A stretch of 64,000 nt of DNA from Rugalucina vietnamica (Eukaryota; Mollusca; Bivalvia; Lucinida; Lucinidae): NCBI GenBank assembly GCA_964017185.1, contig OZ024874.1:21126457-21190456 (forward strand). The letters run 5' to 3'. Positions 52,326 through 63,120 of the stretch are shown one piece after another. Made by a program: the position numbers and the translations under genes. The notes under the pieces are model-generated. The model was not told where the DNA came from, made no database searches, and saw only the letters and a program-made list of their open reading frames with translations. Position 1 is the stretch's first letter. The number at the start of each line of letters is the position of its first letter.

Positions 52326-54060
52326 AATTTCATTATGATTGCGCCTTTTCCTGATCATTACCCACTTGAATCGTTCTAATTTGATCGCTCTTTATCGGTA
52401 CAGCTAATAAAAGTTAGCCTAAAACTTTTCATGGCTTATAATGTTTAGCTCCAGTAAGCATTTTGTTTTAAATTAGGGTTAAAACAAGAGCTACCAAGCC
52501 TTAAAGGAGAACGTTCAACGACAATACCTTTTAAACTCAAGGTCTGATCTAAGAAACATTTTGGTGCAAATTTTGTTCAAATCAGTCAAGGATTAAGTGA
52601 GATATTGTGATTTGAAGTTTTGGAACGAAGTGAATATTTAATTAGAAAATTGTAAAACCATAAACAATGAATAAATTCTATTATAATATTTCAAATTTTT
52701 TATGGAGGTATACGTCCAAAATTGATAGTAAATCAATAGTACAAACCAGTGTAACAAAAATTAACAGAAAAATATTAATAAGGTTTCATTATTATTAATT
52801 ATGCATATTTAAGTAGAAGTTTATGACGGCATTAAGCCTAATGAATATCCAAGATGGCCGCATCTTTTAACAGAAATTAATGTATATTCAAACCAACACA
52901 ACTTTCTCAATATCCATCTGATTTTAATAAAACTTGTACCAAATTGTTAAGAGAGGCACCTACTTTCATTTAAGATGCATTGTGTTTTAACCTTGCCTTT
53001 CCCTTTAAAAGTCCATGTTTGAACAAAATGAGAATAAAAGATGCACAGAGTGTGTGTCTGGGGTCGTTGAAGTGTACTCAAAAGATTCTAAACATCTAAA
53101 GCAAATACCAAAGTGAGGGTAAAAAAAGGTGCAATTTTAAAGTGACTTAACATATGACCCCCACCTGGTTGATGGCTAATTTTTGAAGCACAGTTTTGCC
53201 CATTGTTCAAAAGTGTGATCGAATAGCATATCTATGAAATGGAATCCATAAAATTTTGTTAATTCTTATGAGCTTTATGGAGAATTGGTTAATGGCATCA
53301 TTACGTTTCTAATTTTGTCGGGTGTAGTAAAAAAGAAACGAAGAAAGAAAAAGGTATCCAACATGAAACATTTAAAAGACTATTGATGGATATGAGTGGT
53401 AAAGAGTCACACAGTTTGTATGATCTAGTACTTTCTGAACTAGCGATAACATGGCTATGTCCGTCATTGTATTGGACCTAATCAATTTTAGAGAGCCAAA
53501 ATTCATCTACTTTAAATTTAATATTAAACTGACAGAAAATAAGAACACAATTTGTTTGTGTGGAAGGAATCAATTTGGTTTGCTGTGTACATGGTATCTA
53601 GCAAAGTAATCTGCTCGTAAAATTGCATAATTTGGTTTTATCCGTTATGAAAAAAACTTCCCACGTTTTTATAATACCACAGCAGTATGTAATGAATTTC
53701 AATGTAATGATTAACATTTAATATTTAAGATATTGAAGGAAATAAAGCTTATGTGTGTAGGATAACAGCGTATTTTAAGTGAATTTTTGAAGTGTTTGAA
53801 ACACTGGCCAGGTGAAATGCCACAAACAATGGCTCAAATTCTTCCAAATAGGGTTGTCCATGGAATGCACTAGGTGGCATAAAAATCAACAGGCGTATTT
53901 TGAAGTTATTTGGAAAGAAAACAAAACTGATGACGTCATTTGTTTACATTTTGGTGTATATGGAAACATTTGCGGTCACATGATTCCCAGCAGTGCATAT
54001 GATCACCGATATAATAATACCATGGGGTGTATTCTGTTTCCATGCTGTACATATAACAAA

Positions 54061-54258
54061 AGCTAGATTTTGACCTCAGACGCGTCAAAAGATCGACAAG
54101 TCCATGAAGTAGCACGTGAAAGGTAAATCAGTACGAAATGCCTCACACTTCGGTTGCAAGAAAAATAAGTATTTGTACTGGTACAATCTGACTATCCTTT
54201 CACGTGCTACTAAGTAGACTCGTCTATCTTTTGACTCGTCTGAGGTCAAAATCGAGCT
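54061..54258. mobile_element. fold-back element, 198 bp
   Basis: AGCTAGATTTTGACCTCAGA at the left and TCTGAGGTCAAAATCGAGCT at the right, with further pairing inward (CAAAAGAT, TAGCACGTGAAAGG). No coding capacity. Confidence 0.85.
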
Positions 54259-55027
54259 ATACACGTGTATGTCCCTATGTCCTTCAGGCTAACCGTATTT
54301 TCACCCAATCATATGTTCAGCACGTATTTAATGATAAAGGAATTTATTTTATTGATTTACCGAGGATAAATCGGTGTGTTCATCTATACCTTCGTGAAAA
54401 CTTTCAAAATTCAGAACCACTTATAATATGCCAGACATATATAACAAAGACAATTAGAAAAATGCGACTATCTTTTAGTTATTTGTTTCTTAAATAAATC
54501 AAGAATCATATTCTAAATTTTATACGTGTATTCAGCAGAAAGAAATGTTGACAGCCCTGGGAAATTGAAACATAATTCTGGACACCCCAGTTGACAAGTC
54601 CATATAAATACAGATTTATCGTGACGGTCTTGGCCTTGTGCCGATCTAAACAGATGTGACACCAAAACGACTTCCCATACATGTAGCTTAAATGTCTTGG
54701 GGTCTAGCCATCCATTTGCGGACGGTTAGAGACTACCTTAGTTAGTAGTAGTAGTAGTTGTAGTAGTAGTAGTAGTAGAACGAGAAAGGGAATATTATTT
54801 CCCAAGACAGCGTCCACTGCATTTTAACTGATAATATTTGACCAGACACACAAAGTGCATTGATCAAGCAGACAGACACATAAACAGACGGTTATATAGT
54901 TGATATCTAGGTAATCTGTTTAATTTGTAACACTGATAATTATCGTACTTTATCTTAATATTAGGCCAAACACAGAGCGGCAACAGTTTATCGAAACTTC
55001 CATACAGGTACGAAGCAAGCATTCTGG
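54259..55027. other. unassigned intergenic stretch
   Basis: Contains (GTA)n at about 54745-54779. No exon seen. Confidence 0.4.
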
Positions 55028-55262
55028 TCAGCCACATTACGAAAACACGCCCATGTAATGTACAGAATTTTTTTAGCTGTAAAAATTGAAAACTTCACTA
55101 AAAATGATATTTTTAATATTTTTGCTCAAAACATACATTGTGGGTACAATGAGTACCCACACTAACGAGTACCCACACTACATGTTTTGGATCAAGAATA
55201 AGCAAATTAGGTATATACCCCTGCAAACCCCAGTTTAACTATATAAAAGTTGGGTTTAAAGT
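55028..55262 (+). repeat. dispersed repeat family B
   Basis: CATTACGAAAACACGCCCAT, GCTCAAAACAT, TGTTTTGGATCAA and CCCCAGTTTAACTATATAAA in order. Also at 61483-61735, 62893-63120 and, broken up, in the tandem duplication. Confidence 0.8.
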
Positions 55263-55883
55263 ACAGGATTTCCTGATTAAGAATCAGAAAAATTTGGCTA
55301 ACAACTTAACGTAACCGCAGCATTCTACTTTACCATATTGATGCTAAATTGTTGTACATGTAGTTCATTTTAGGAGGGATTTAAGGAGGGATGATAAGCA
55401 TGTTGTTGCCATACTCTTGCTTTTTTCTGGGATCTACATGTAATATGAAATCAAACTAACTTGGAGAACGAGTCTGCTACCAAAATGCATTTTTCTAAAC
55501 TATTACTACAACTTTCTATATCCAATTTTATTAACAGTTTAAGTATATTCGGTAATATTAAAATGCATCGCAAATATTGATAACATTTAATATTAATTAT
55601 GTCAAATTTTTAATCTCAGCAATGTCACATAACTACGCCAGCCTCAAGTGCAAAAACTGTCGTTGCAATTTGGCTTCTATTCTTGTATAATACTAAATAA
55701 ATACATTGACATTTTGTGGAAAAATATCATATTATCTGTTATATCATTTAATATAATATTACGTTAAGCAATTATCAATGTAACAGCGCGTTTGATTCTC
55801 AAAACTAGTTAGGATTACAATATTCTTTGTTGTAACTAAGACAAAAAAACAAGATTTAATGGAAAAGTGAGTAGGACAAAATC

Positions 55884-55944
55884 ATGAAAACATTCACAGA
55901 AATTGTGGCAGTGGCATCTCTTTTCTTGGCATTCTCAGTGATTG

Positions 55945-55983
<39 letters not shown>

Positions 55984-57560
55984 TATTAACAAGACATTCA
56001 TATTTTGTTGTGAAAAGTATACAAGACGTTTAGTAAATTAACAGAAACAACACTCATAACACTCTCATATATGTTCAATATGGCGTTCAATATGGCTGCT
56101 GTTTAGTTGTACGATATACAAGGTCTTGCGAATCAGGCAATATGCATGTTCAATATGGCGTTCAATATGGCTGCTGTTCAGTCGTACGATATACAAGATT
56201 TTGCGAATCAGGCAATATGCAGGTTGTTAAAAATCCTCCAAACGACACATACTATCCGTTCACATATACCGCACAAGTTTCTTAATAGCTGGCCAGCTTC
56301 TCAGTATCTTGTAGCGGCAAAGAAGTGCCGGGTTGATTTATTCCAATTATTAACCCATATATAACGAATGGGCTTGTCCATCGTTATCATTTGGGTGTCC
56401 ACTTTGATTGTTAGGGGCATCAGGAGTGATTTTTATTTCGATGAAATTTCTCTGTGCAAACAGAATAGCCCCAGATGGGACGCCGCGTTCTGCGGCGTCA
56501 CATCTGGGGCTATGCTGTTTGCCTATGTCCCATAAAAAGGACGCCAGGCTAATATGAGTTAATTTGTTCAAGAACGGATATTTATTTCTGATGTTATCAT
56601 TCAACAGTTACAGAAGGACACAGCATTTCGAAGAGGAATGCCTTCCAGATGTGCAACTTAATCAATGGTTTCACTGGTCGCTCGTGCCTGAGTTACAATC
56701 CTTACGGCTGTTTCTGTGGATATGGACAGCAGGGGACAGAGCCACTGGACAATGTAGACAAGTATGATATCCTTGTTATATAGTTTACCTTGATATTGTA
56801 ACAAACAGCAAGACGAATGCGAAGAGGATATGCTATTAACCAAGCTCCAGACGGAACCATTTCATAAGGGCTTTGCGTTGCTTATAGCTTAATTCTTGTA
56901 TTGCTAGTTGTTTTGAACATAGTGTAAATATTGAACTTTTCTTTATTCTGTTTGCAGATGCTGTAAAATACACGATGATTGTTACGGTGAAATCACAAAA
57001 CACTGCCGATTTTGGCATGGGTTCTTAGTTGGTTATGATTACAGATGTGAAGATACAAACTGCGTGTGCTTAGGTATGTCTTTCTCTGTTCATCAAGTAC
57101 TACAGACATTTGCAAAAACAGATACACAGGTCCAGATCAAGCATGGATCAAGTCGTATGATGCATGCTGACTGTGCACATTATGATACCCTACCAGTGGA
57201 TTAGCTAGCCGTTTAATTTCATACAGTGTGATTTCAAACCACCATATCGTACGCAGAAATCAACATCATTGTTTGTTCCATTTTTTGTCATTAAAATGTA
57301 TTCAAATTCTTTGCAAAACTGCAGAACGAACTATTTTAACACCCTTTATATAGGTGAAATCATGGCTGCCAAGATGGTGACCACATTATTGAGTCTACTC
57401 ACTGATGTATCTTAAATAGTGCGTTTTATTCGTTTTCATTACAGATCGAGACCCTTGTTCCCGAAGCGCGTGCGAGTGTGACGTCAGGTTAGCCGAGTGC
57501 CTTGGACAGAGTGAATTCAACCCGGAATATCAGGACTATGACAGAACACAGTGCACGTGA
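55884..57560 (+). CDS. secreted phospholipase A2 (four exons)
   Basis: Exons 55884-55944, 56608-56761, 56958-57073, 57445-57560; GT...AG borders, 447 nt, 148 residues. A signal peptide of about 20 residues comes first. The calcium loop reads YGCFCGYG, and the catalytic block KCCKIHDDCYG contains the His/Asp pair and the following Tyr. A later CECD supplies the second active-site Asp. The mature part has 16 Cys, enough for eight disulfides. This fits the conventional secreted PLA2 family, which cleaves the sn-2 ester of phospholipids outside cells or in digestive fluid with calcium. Group assignment is not possible by eye. Intron 1 carries (CT)15 right after the donor, a 76-bp tandem duplication and a family-D element. 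Confidence 0.9.
55951..55980 (+). repeat. (CT)15 microsatellite
   Basis: Begins immediately after the GTAAGT donor of PLA2 exon 1. Confidence 0.97.
56072..56223 (+). repeat. tandem duplication of a 76-bp unit
   Basis: TGTTCAATATGGCGTTCAAT begins each unit and GCGAATCAGGCAATATGCA ends it; a few differences between units. In PLA2 intron 1. Confidence 0.92.
56358..56555 (+). mobile_element. hairpin-bearing repeat family D, short-palindrome copy
   Basis: Same flanks as 45143-45536, but the central palindrome is built on AGCCCCAGATGGGACGCCGC and its complement. In PLA2 intron 1. Confidence 0.8.
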
Positions 57561-57841
57561 AAACAACGCACGTGGACATAAGTGCTGGACGATGGAGTTC
57601 ATAATTGTTCATCTCAGTTTTTGTTCTACTGTGTATTAGGCATTCGTTTTTCCGTCGTAAAGTGTCTCATTTTCGTGCGACGTGTTCAAGTGTGGTTGGA
57701 CCAGAAATATTCTGGTTCTTCTTTGATATGGTGCCATACAATGCAAATCCTAAAATACAATGCAAATCCTAAAACTATCTCTTATATGCCACCCTAAACT
57801 TCATCCGAGGTTTACGAATAACTGTAGTATACAAAAATCGC

Positions 57842-58056
57842 AACGCTGGGGTAATTTTTCACTCTATTTCAAATTTTCGGCACTAGGCCCTCATTAGCAA
57901 AGTAGCTTTAAATTTCTGCAACTAGGTGGCATCCATTTTGAAGCATTTTGAATGCTTCAAAATGAATGCCATCTAGTTGCAGAAATTTAAAGTTCCTTTC
58001 CTGATGAAGGCCTAGTGCCGAATATTGGAAATAGAGTAAAAATTTACCCTAGTGTT
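57842..58056. mobile_element. fold-back element, about 215 bp
   Basis: The two halves pair around 57954-57956: ATTTCTGCAACTAGGTGGCA and CATTTTGAAGCATT on one side, complements on the other. Downstream of PLA2. Confidence 0.85.
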
Positions 58057-58895
58057 CATCACCTAGTCCCTCCGGAATATGTATTGAGAATATCTACAAA
58101 AATCGTATTTTTATGTATATTTATTCATCATAATGATATACAATGAATGCACTGACAAATGGAACATTACCAGAATTGTTTTTTCTTCACTTCTTATGAA
58201 ATTCATATATTTTGTAGCTGAAAAAGAACAGAAATAAACGTGACATTTCGGACATTTTCAATATTCATTTTGCATTTTACATACGATTAAAATGTATTCA
58301 TCAAGCCCAGTGTTACTTCTCACAGATTGGGTTTGGTGCGTTTTCATTTTCTGGATACACAGTCAATGAACATAATTGCTCGTCACTTTTGAAAACCCCA
58401 TAGACTTCATTATATTTTTATGCTTACAATAAAAATTATCCTGCCACTTCAGGCCAGCATATTTTAACGATTTTTTGCAGGTTTCATTTTTAACAGTTTA
58501 AAGTTTAAGGCAAAAAAGTCACTTTGTCATTGACGTCAATGGTGACGTTAACCGAAAATTAACAAAAATAATTCCACATTTTTTAATGTAGATTAAAACA
58601 CAAAACAAATGCATGGAATTGAATGAAAATACCTTTGGTTCTTGCTTTATTCATTTACCTTTCAAATGACACCAACACATTAAAATGTGTTAACCAGTAG
58701 AAACAGGATACTTTTTCTTGCAAACATGAAACTTCTTTGAAGTTTTTCGAAAGTGACGAACAGTTATGTTCGATTGACTGTAGTATATGCATCTATGGGA
58801 AGACATTTTGATTAATAAACATTGTTGCCAGTACACAAAAGTACTGGAATACAAGAATGTGCATCATGTGTTGTCATTCGCATACTATACCTGTT
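58057..58895. other. unassigned stretch between two genes
   Basis: AT-rich, no exon seen. It should contain the 3' UTR of the minus-strand gene that ends at 58896. Confidence 0.4.
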
Positions 58896-61321
58896 TTATT
58901 TATGTAAGTCTCTTCTATCTGCAAGCTTCATCTCCTCGATCAGTTGATTACATGCCACTTCTATGGCCGTCTTAACCCGAACAGACGCCGTACCTGGAAT
59001 ATGTGTCAAAGGTTTAATTTTACAGTTTTCTACTTCCTTAAAATATAATCCAAGTTAGACTTTAAATGCATGGGTTTGTACTTTAAACGCATTAATTCAG
59101 CTTTGTCTGTATGCAGATAATTTTGTTATATATTCATTTTATCAAGAAGAATACAAATCAACAAAAGCCCTGATTGATTCCTGATCACAGCGTACAAAAT
59201 CACAATACAATGGTATTTACAGCTTCTTACTTAAACTGGTTCATTTTTGTATTTATCAAACAATGTTGCTTTAATGAAGTAATGATAGAAATGAATTTCT
59301 CGTTGTCATTTGTCATATACGACTAAACATGAAAAGTATGACCTGGATGCAAAACATGCCTAGGTACGATGTGCTTTTTCAGCAAACTTACACCGTTCCA
59401 CTTATGCCAATGGCAGCCATCTTTGACATCATCTTTATTTCAAACTGTAATACACATTGTCATTGGGAACAGGACTGTTTTCTTTTTCTAAAACACTTAC
59501 GTGAAATATCGCTGACATGAGAATCTGCAGATGATGCCCCTGAAAATAACAATTACACACGCGTGAATTTAAAATGACAATTATACAAATGCCTGAAAAT
59601 AACCAGAGCACCAGTGGTCCTGTAATCGCTCACATGTGATCTACTGTATACGCGAAACACTGGGCAGAGTACATACAAATAATCTTCTATCCAATGGCCC
59701 ATTTCTGCAATGTTTCCCTTTTATCATTTTCCCCATTAAAATGCATATGTAACCTAAGTTTTTTACTTTGCCATAAACTATGTCAAGGTTATCCGAAGGT
59801 CATGATTTATATAAACTTTGAAGAGTTCCATTCGTTGATGCTTCATGCCAAGTTTAAAATTCTTACGCCTTTTGGCTTTGGAAAAGAAGGTTTTTAAAGG
59901 TTTTGCTGTTTATAGCCATGGCGGCCATCTTGGTCATGTAACCTGGATCATTTATATAAACATTCATTCTCTCTTTGCAAGAAGGCTACAAATGAAATTT
60001 GGTTTTGATTGGCTAAGCGGTTTCAGAGGATATTTTTTAAAATATAAATGACCAAATACATGGACAACTCCTTGGGGCTGAATTATTTTCACAAATTTTA
60101 TAAATATTCTGTCCATTTTATTATTCCTAGCAAATCTTCCCCATTCAAATGGCGTATGCGATCTAAGATGACCTTGCTGTAAAATAGGTCATTCCAGAAT
60201 CATAATTTATATATACTTTGCAGAGCTTGAGACCTAGATGCCAAGTTTCAAGATCCTAGGCATTTTGGTCCTGGAGAAGACGATTTTTAAAGACTTTTGC
60301 TAATTATTGTCCTGGCGGCCATCTTGGGCATGTGACCTGGAACATCTATATAAGCGTCTGTCCCCCCTTCCGAACAGGATGCTCCACGAAAGGTCTGGCT
60401 TTTATTGGCCAACAGAGGAGATGTTTGAAGATTGTGGACAATGGTGTCGACGGAGCATGGGTGAGTCTAGCGGCTCAGGCGAGCTAACAATTACACACTT
60501 GAAGAATAAAATTGACAATTACAGGCGGATACAGATGGCAATAACACAGGAACATGAATAGAAATGGCAATTACACAAGAATAAAACAATACTTACAGAA
60601 AATACAGTTACACGAGAGTGAAAATGAAAATAACACAAGAATATACAAGACGATAATGCAAAAGTATAATTTACACATGAGAATTTAAACAAAAATAAAA
60701 AATAAACATTACAAAATTTTAAAAGTAGAAAATTACAGTTACACTACAATAAATACATAATTATATACTATTACACTGTACTTAAATGCAACGATGCGAG
60801 CATTTGTATTGAATACAGAATATTCATCTTAGGCCCAGGATGACAAAATTCTCTCCTAAACACCTTTTTTTCTAATATGTAAACTATGTTCATTTTTTTC
60901 TTATAGGTAAACTATGTTCATTCATATAAGCGAAAAGCTCGACGGATTTCGCTACTGAAAAAGAGATACAAAATGATGGTCAAAATAAAGTTTATTTACC
61001 ACTTCGTGGGCCCTCCTTGCAGTCGACCTCATTCGCATTCATATCCCCGTCCCCACTCTCTTGGCTCTTGACTACTGGCTTTGCTTCTCCAAGCTTTATT
61101 TGGTTCTTAGGCGCTAGTAGCGATTCTTCGGGTACAACCTTATTGGTGACTATTTTCCTTCGGATGGCATGTTTTCTTTGGAGCTTCTATCAAAAGAAAT
61201 CATTTGTATTTTTCTACTGCAAAACACCATTTAATGATAGTTACAGGCCTGATGTTGTATTGCCCTATGCATCAATCTTTCTGCTGCGGCCTGTTTTGTA
61301 ATATGTGCGCGTAGCATATTT

Positions 61322-61356
<35 letters not shown>

Positions 61357-62015
61357 CAACAATATTTGAACTAATGAGCACACAAAATGCATATTAATAC
61401 GATTTTGAAAAGTATAAGAAAATGTTCTGTGAGGATGTACGTGTACATGGTGAATGTAAAAGTTCTGGTAAATGTAGCCATTTTTCATTACGAAAACTTG
61501 CCCATGCAATATTAAGATGTTTTCTCAGTTGTAAAAATTAAAAAATCTAATTTAAAAAAATGACATTTTAATATCTTTTAATATTGTTGCTCAAAACATT
61601 GAGGTGGTTCTTACAAGTACACACAATCTATGTTTTGGATCAAAAATAAGAAAAAAGTATACCCCTGTAACCCCCAGTTTTACTATATGAAAGTGTGAAT
61701 CAAGGGGGTATTCATTACAAGGGCATGTTTGTTAGATGTAGCATACCTGCTCGTCAATCTTGAGTTCGGCACATGTTCTGCAGCAAATGACATCCGCGAT
61801 ATCTTGCATTCCCATTGTATTTGTATTCTCCTTTTGCAATTTAAATGTCTTGCGACTTCTGTAACAGTTGTTGCTATGAAACACGTTAAAACTAACTGAC
61901 GTTACGTGCCTTTGATAAACGTCAGCCACGTCATTATTTTTAGCTGGATTCAATGGCATGAAGTTACATCCCTCACTCTCATCAGCTCGCGCATGAACAA
62001 TGCCGTCGTGGACGA
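58896..62015 (-). CDS. unrecognised gene, last four exons (5' partial)
   Basis: Exons on the minus strand: 62015-61747, 61186-61000, 59539-59501, 58993-58896. Each has a sensible acceptor and donor, and the phases join without a stop (269+187+39+98 nt, about 197 residues), ending at TAA. The first exon contains CNFMPLNPAKNNDVADVYQ and ends VICCRTCAELKIDEQ. The second is basic then acidic (KLQRKHAIRRKIVTN... ESGDGDMNANEVDCKEGP). The last gives AIEVACNQLIEEMKLADRRD. It looks like a soluble, charged C-terminal or cytoplasmic tail. I do not recognise the family. The acceptor of the 62015 exon is preceded, 11 bp beyond the AG, by a palindromic MITE. Upstream exons are outside the window or not recognised. 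Confidence 0.6.
59595..60495 (+). repeat. family-C copy, two units
   Basis: Starts ACCAGTGGTCCTGTAATCGC and ends GCTCAGGCGAGCTAACAA, with two internal units resembling those at 43338-44862. In an intron of the unrecognised gene. Confidence 0.8.
61320..61357 (+). repeat. (TTTA)n microsatellite
   Basis: Tetranucleotide tract in an intron of the unrecognised gene. Confidence 0.93.
61483..61735 (+). repeat. dispersed repeat family B
   Basis: CATTACGAAAACTTGCCCAT through CCCCCAGTTTTACTATATGA. Intronic; ends a few bp before the donor side of exon 61747-62015. Confidence 0.8.
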
Positions 62016-62028
62016 CTGAAAATGTGTT

Positions 62029-62263
62029 TGAGCCGTCTCGTGGGAAAACCAACAATGTGGTTTCCGACCAGGTCTGACACAAACCGGCCTGTACAATCAC
62101 AGAAGATGGTTAGAGGCTTGAAATTTTGGATTTAAGTAGGAGAGGGATTGTACTATCTGTGTAGCGAAAGCAAAGACGCTGATCAGCTTCGCGGTTACCG
62201 CGAAGCTGATCTGCGTCTTTGTTTTCGCATATGCAGATTGTTGGTTTTCTCATGAGGCGGCTC
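62029..62263. mobile_element. palindromic MITE family, full copy
   Basis: 235 bp with inverted ends (GAGCCGTCTCGTGGGAAAAC at the left) and the intact GATCAGCTTCGCGGTTACCG palindrome. It begins 14 bp upstream of the 62015 exon on the minus strand. Confidence 0.87.
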
Positions 62264-62668
62264 TAATACTTGCGTGCCAGCCCTTGAAACTGTCCCATAT
62301 GCCTTAGAAGTGTGCGACAAACAATTATTTCCGAGTTGCGCTGGCCGGTTTTGTTCCACACATTCAAGAAAACATTTGGATCAAACTAATATATGGATTC
62401 ATTCCGATTTACATCACATATTATGTCTGGTTTATATTTTATAGGCTAATATCTCACTTTAAATGTAACGACTGATTGGACGCTCCCAAATCAATGAGAA
62501 TGAAGTGTCATAAAGGACATTTTGGTATGATTTAAGTGTCTTCGAACATTCTAATCAAAACCTGGCTGAAAAATGTGTCTGGGTTATATGATGAAAGTTC
62601 GATTGCTAGTACGTAGCATATGAATATCTTTTAAAGTGATCATCGTCTCGTTCTGCAAAAAATAACGG

Positions 62669-62818
62669 GCGTTCGGGAGGTCTCCAATGGTACCATTGGT
62701 TGGTTACATTTTTACCATTTGCAGAAATTCCATTGCCAATAACGTCATTGGTAACGAAAGCGTCGAAAATGGTACAAATGTTACCAACCAATGGCACCAT
62801 TGGGAAAACCCTGAACGC
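62669..62818. mobile_element. fold-back element, 150 bp
   Basis: GCGTTCGGG at the left, CCTGAACGC at the right; inner arms CCAATGGTACCATTGGTTGG and CCAACCAATGGCACCATTGG pair. The arms themselves contain palindromic CCAATGGTACCATTGG. Confidence 0.83.
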
Positions 62819-62892
62819 ATGCATAGTCCGTAGGTGGTACCAAATGTCTCCGTTGTCCTAACTTCATAACTTGCGCAACTGACTAATGTGTA

Positions 62893-63120
62893 TCGTTATG
62901 AAAACATGCCCATAAAATATACAGAAATTTTTAAAGCTAAAAAAAATGAAAAATTTCAGTAGAAAAATTCTGACAGTTTTGTTCAAAACATTGATTGTGA
63001 GTACGTTAGAACCGCCGAAAAATAAGAAAAATAGGTACACCCCTGTAAACCCCAGTTTTACTATTAAAAAGTGGTGCCGAAGGGGGTATACTGTTCATGG
63101 ACATGCTTTCCTGATGTTAT
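62893..63120 (+). repeat. dispersed repeat family B
   Basis: TATGAAAACATGCCCATAAA through CCCCAGTTTTACTATTAAAA. Confidence 0.75.

Larger units (their letters stand above)
49790..54012. mobile_element. 4.2-kb region flanked by inverted repeats
   Basis: Left end near 49793 (ACTGCTGGGAATCACGTGAT, then TTGTAAACAA) and right end near 53950-54005 (reverse complement ACTGCTGGGAATCATGTGAC, then ATGTAAACAA) are inverted copies over about 65 bp. The interior holds a family-F piece, a family-A copy and a TTAA element, and no recognisable transposase. A large degraded or non-autonomous transposon is the simplest reading. Confidence 0.6.

Noticed and set aside
62606..62824. 72-codon minus frame
   Set aside because: Lies in the fold-back element at 62669-62818.
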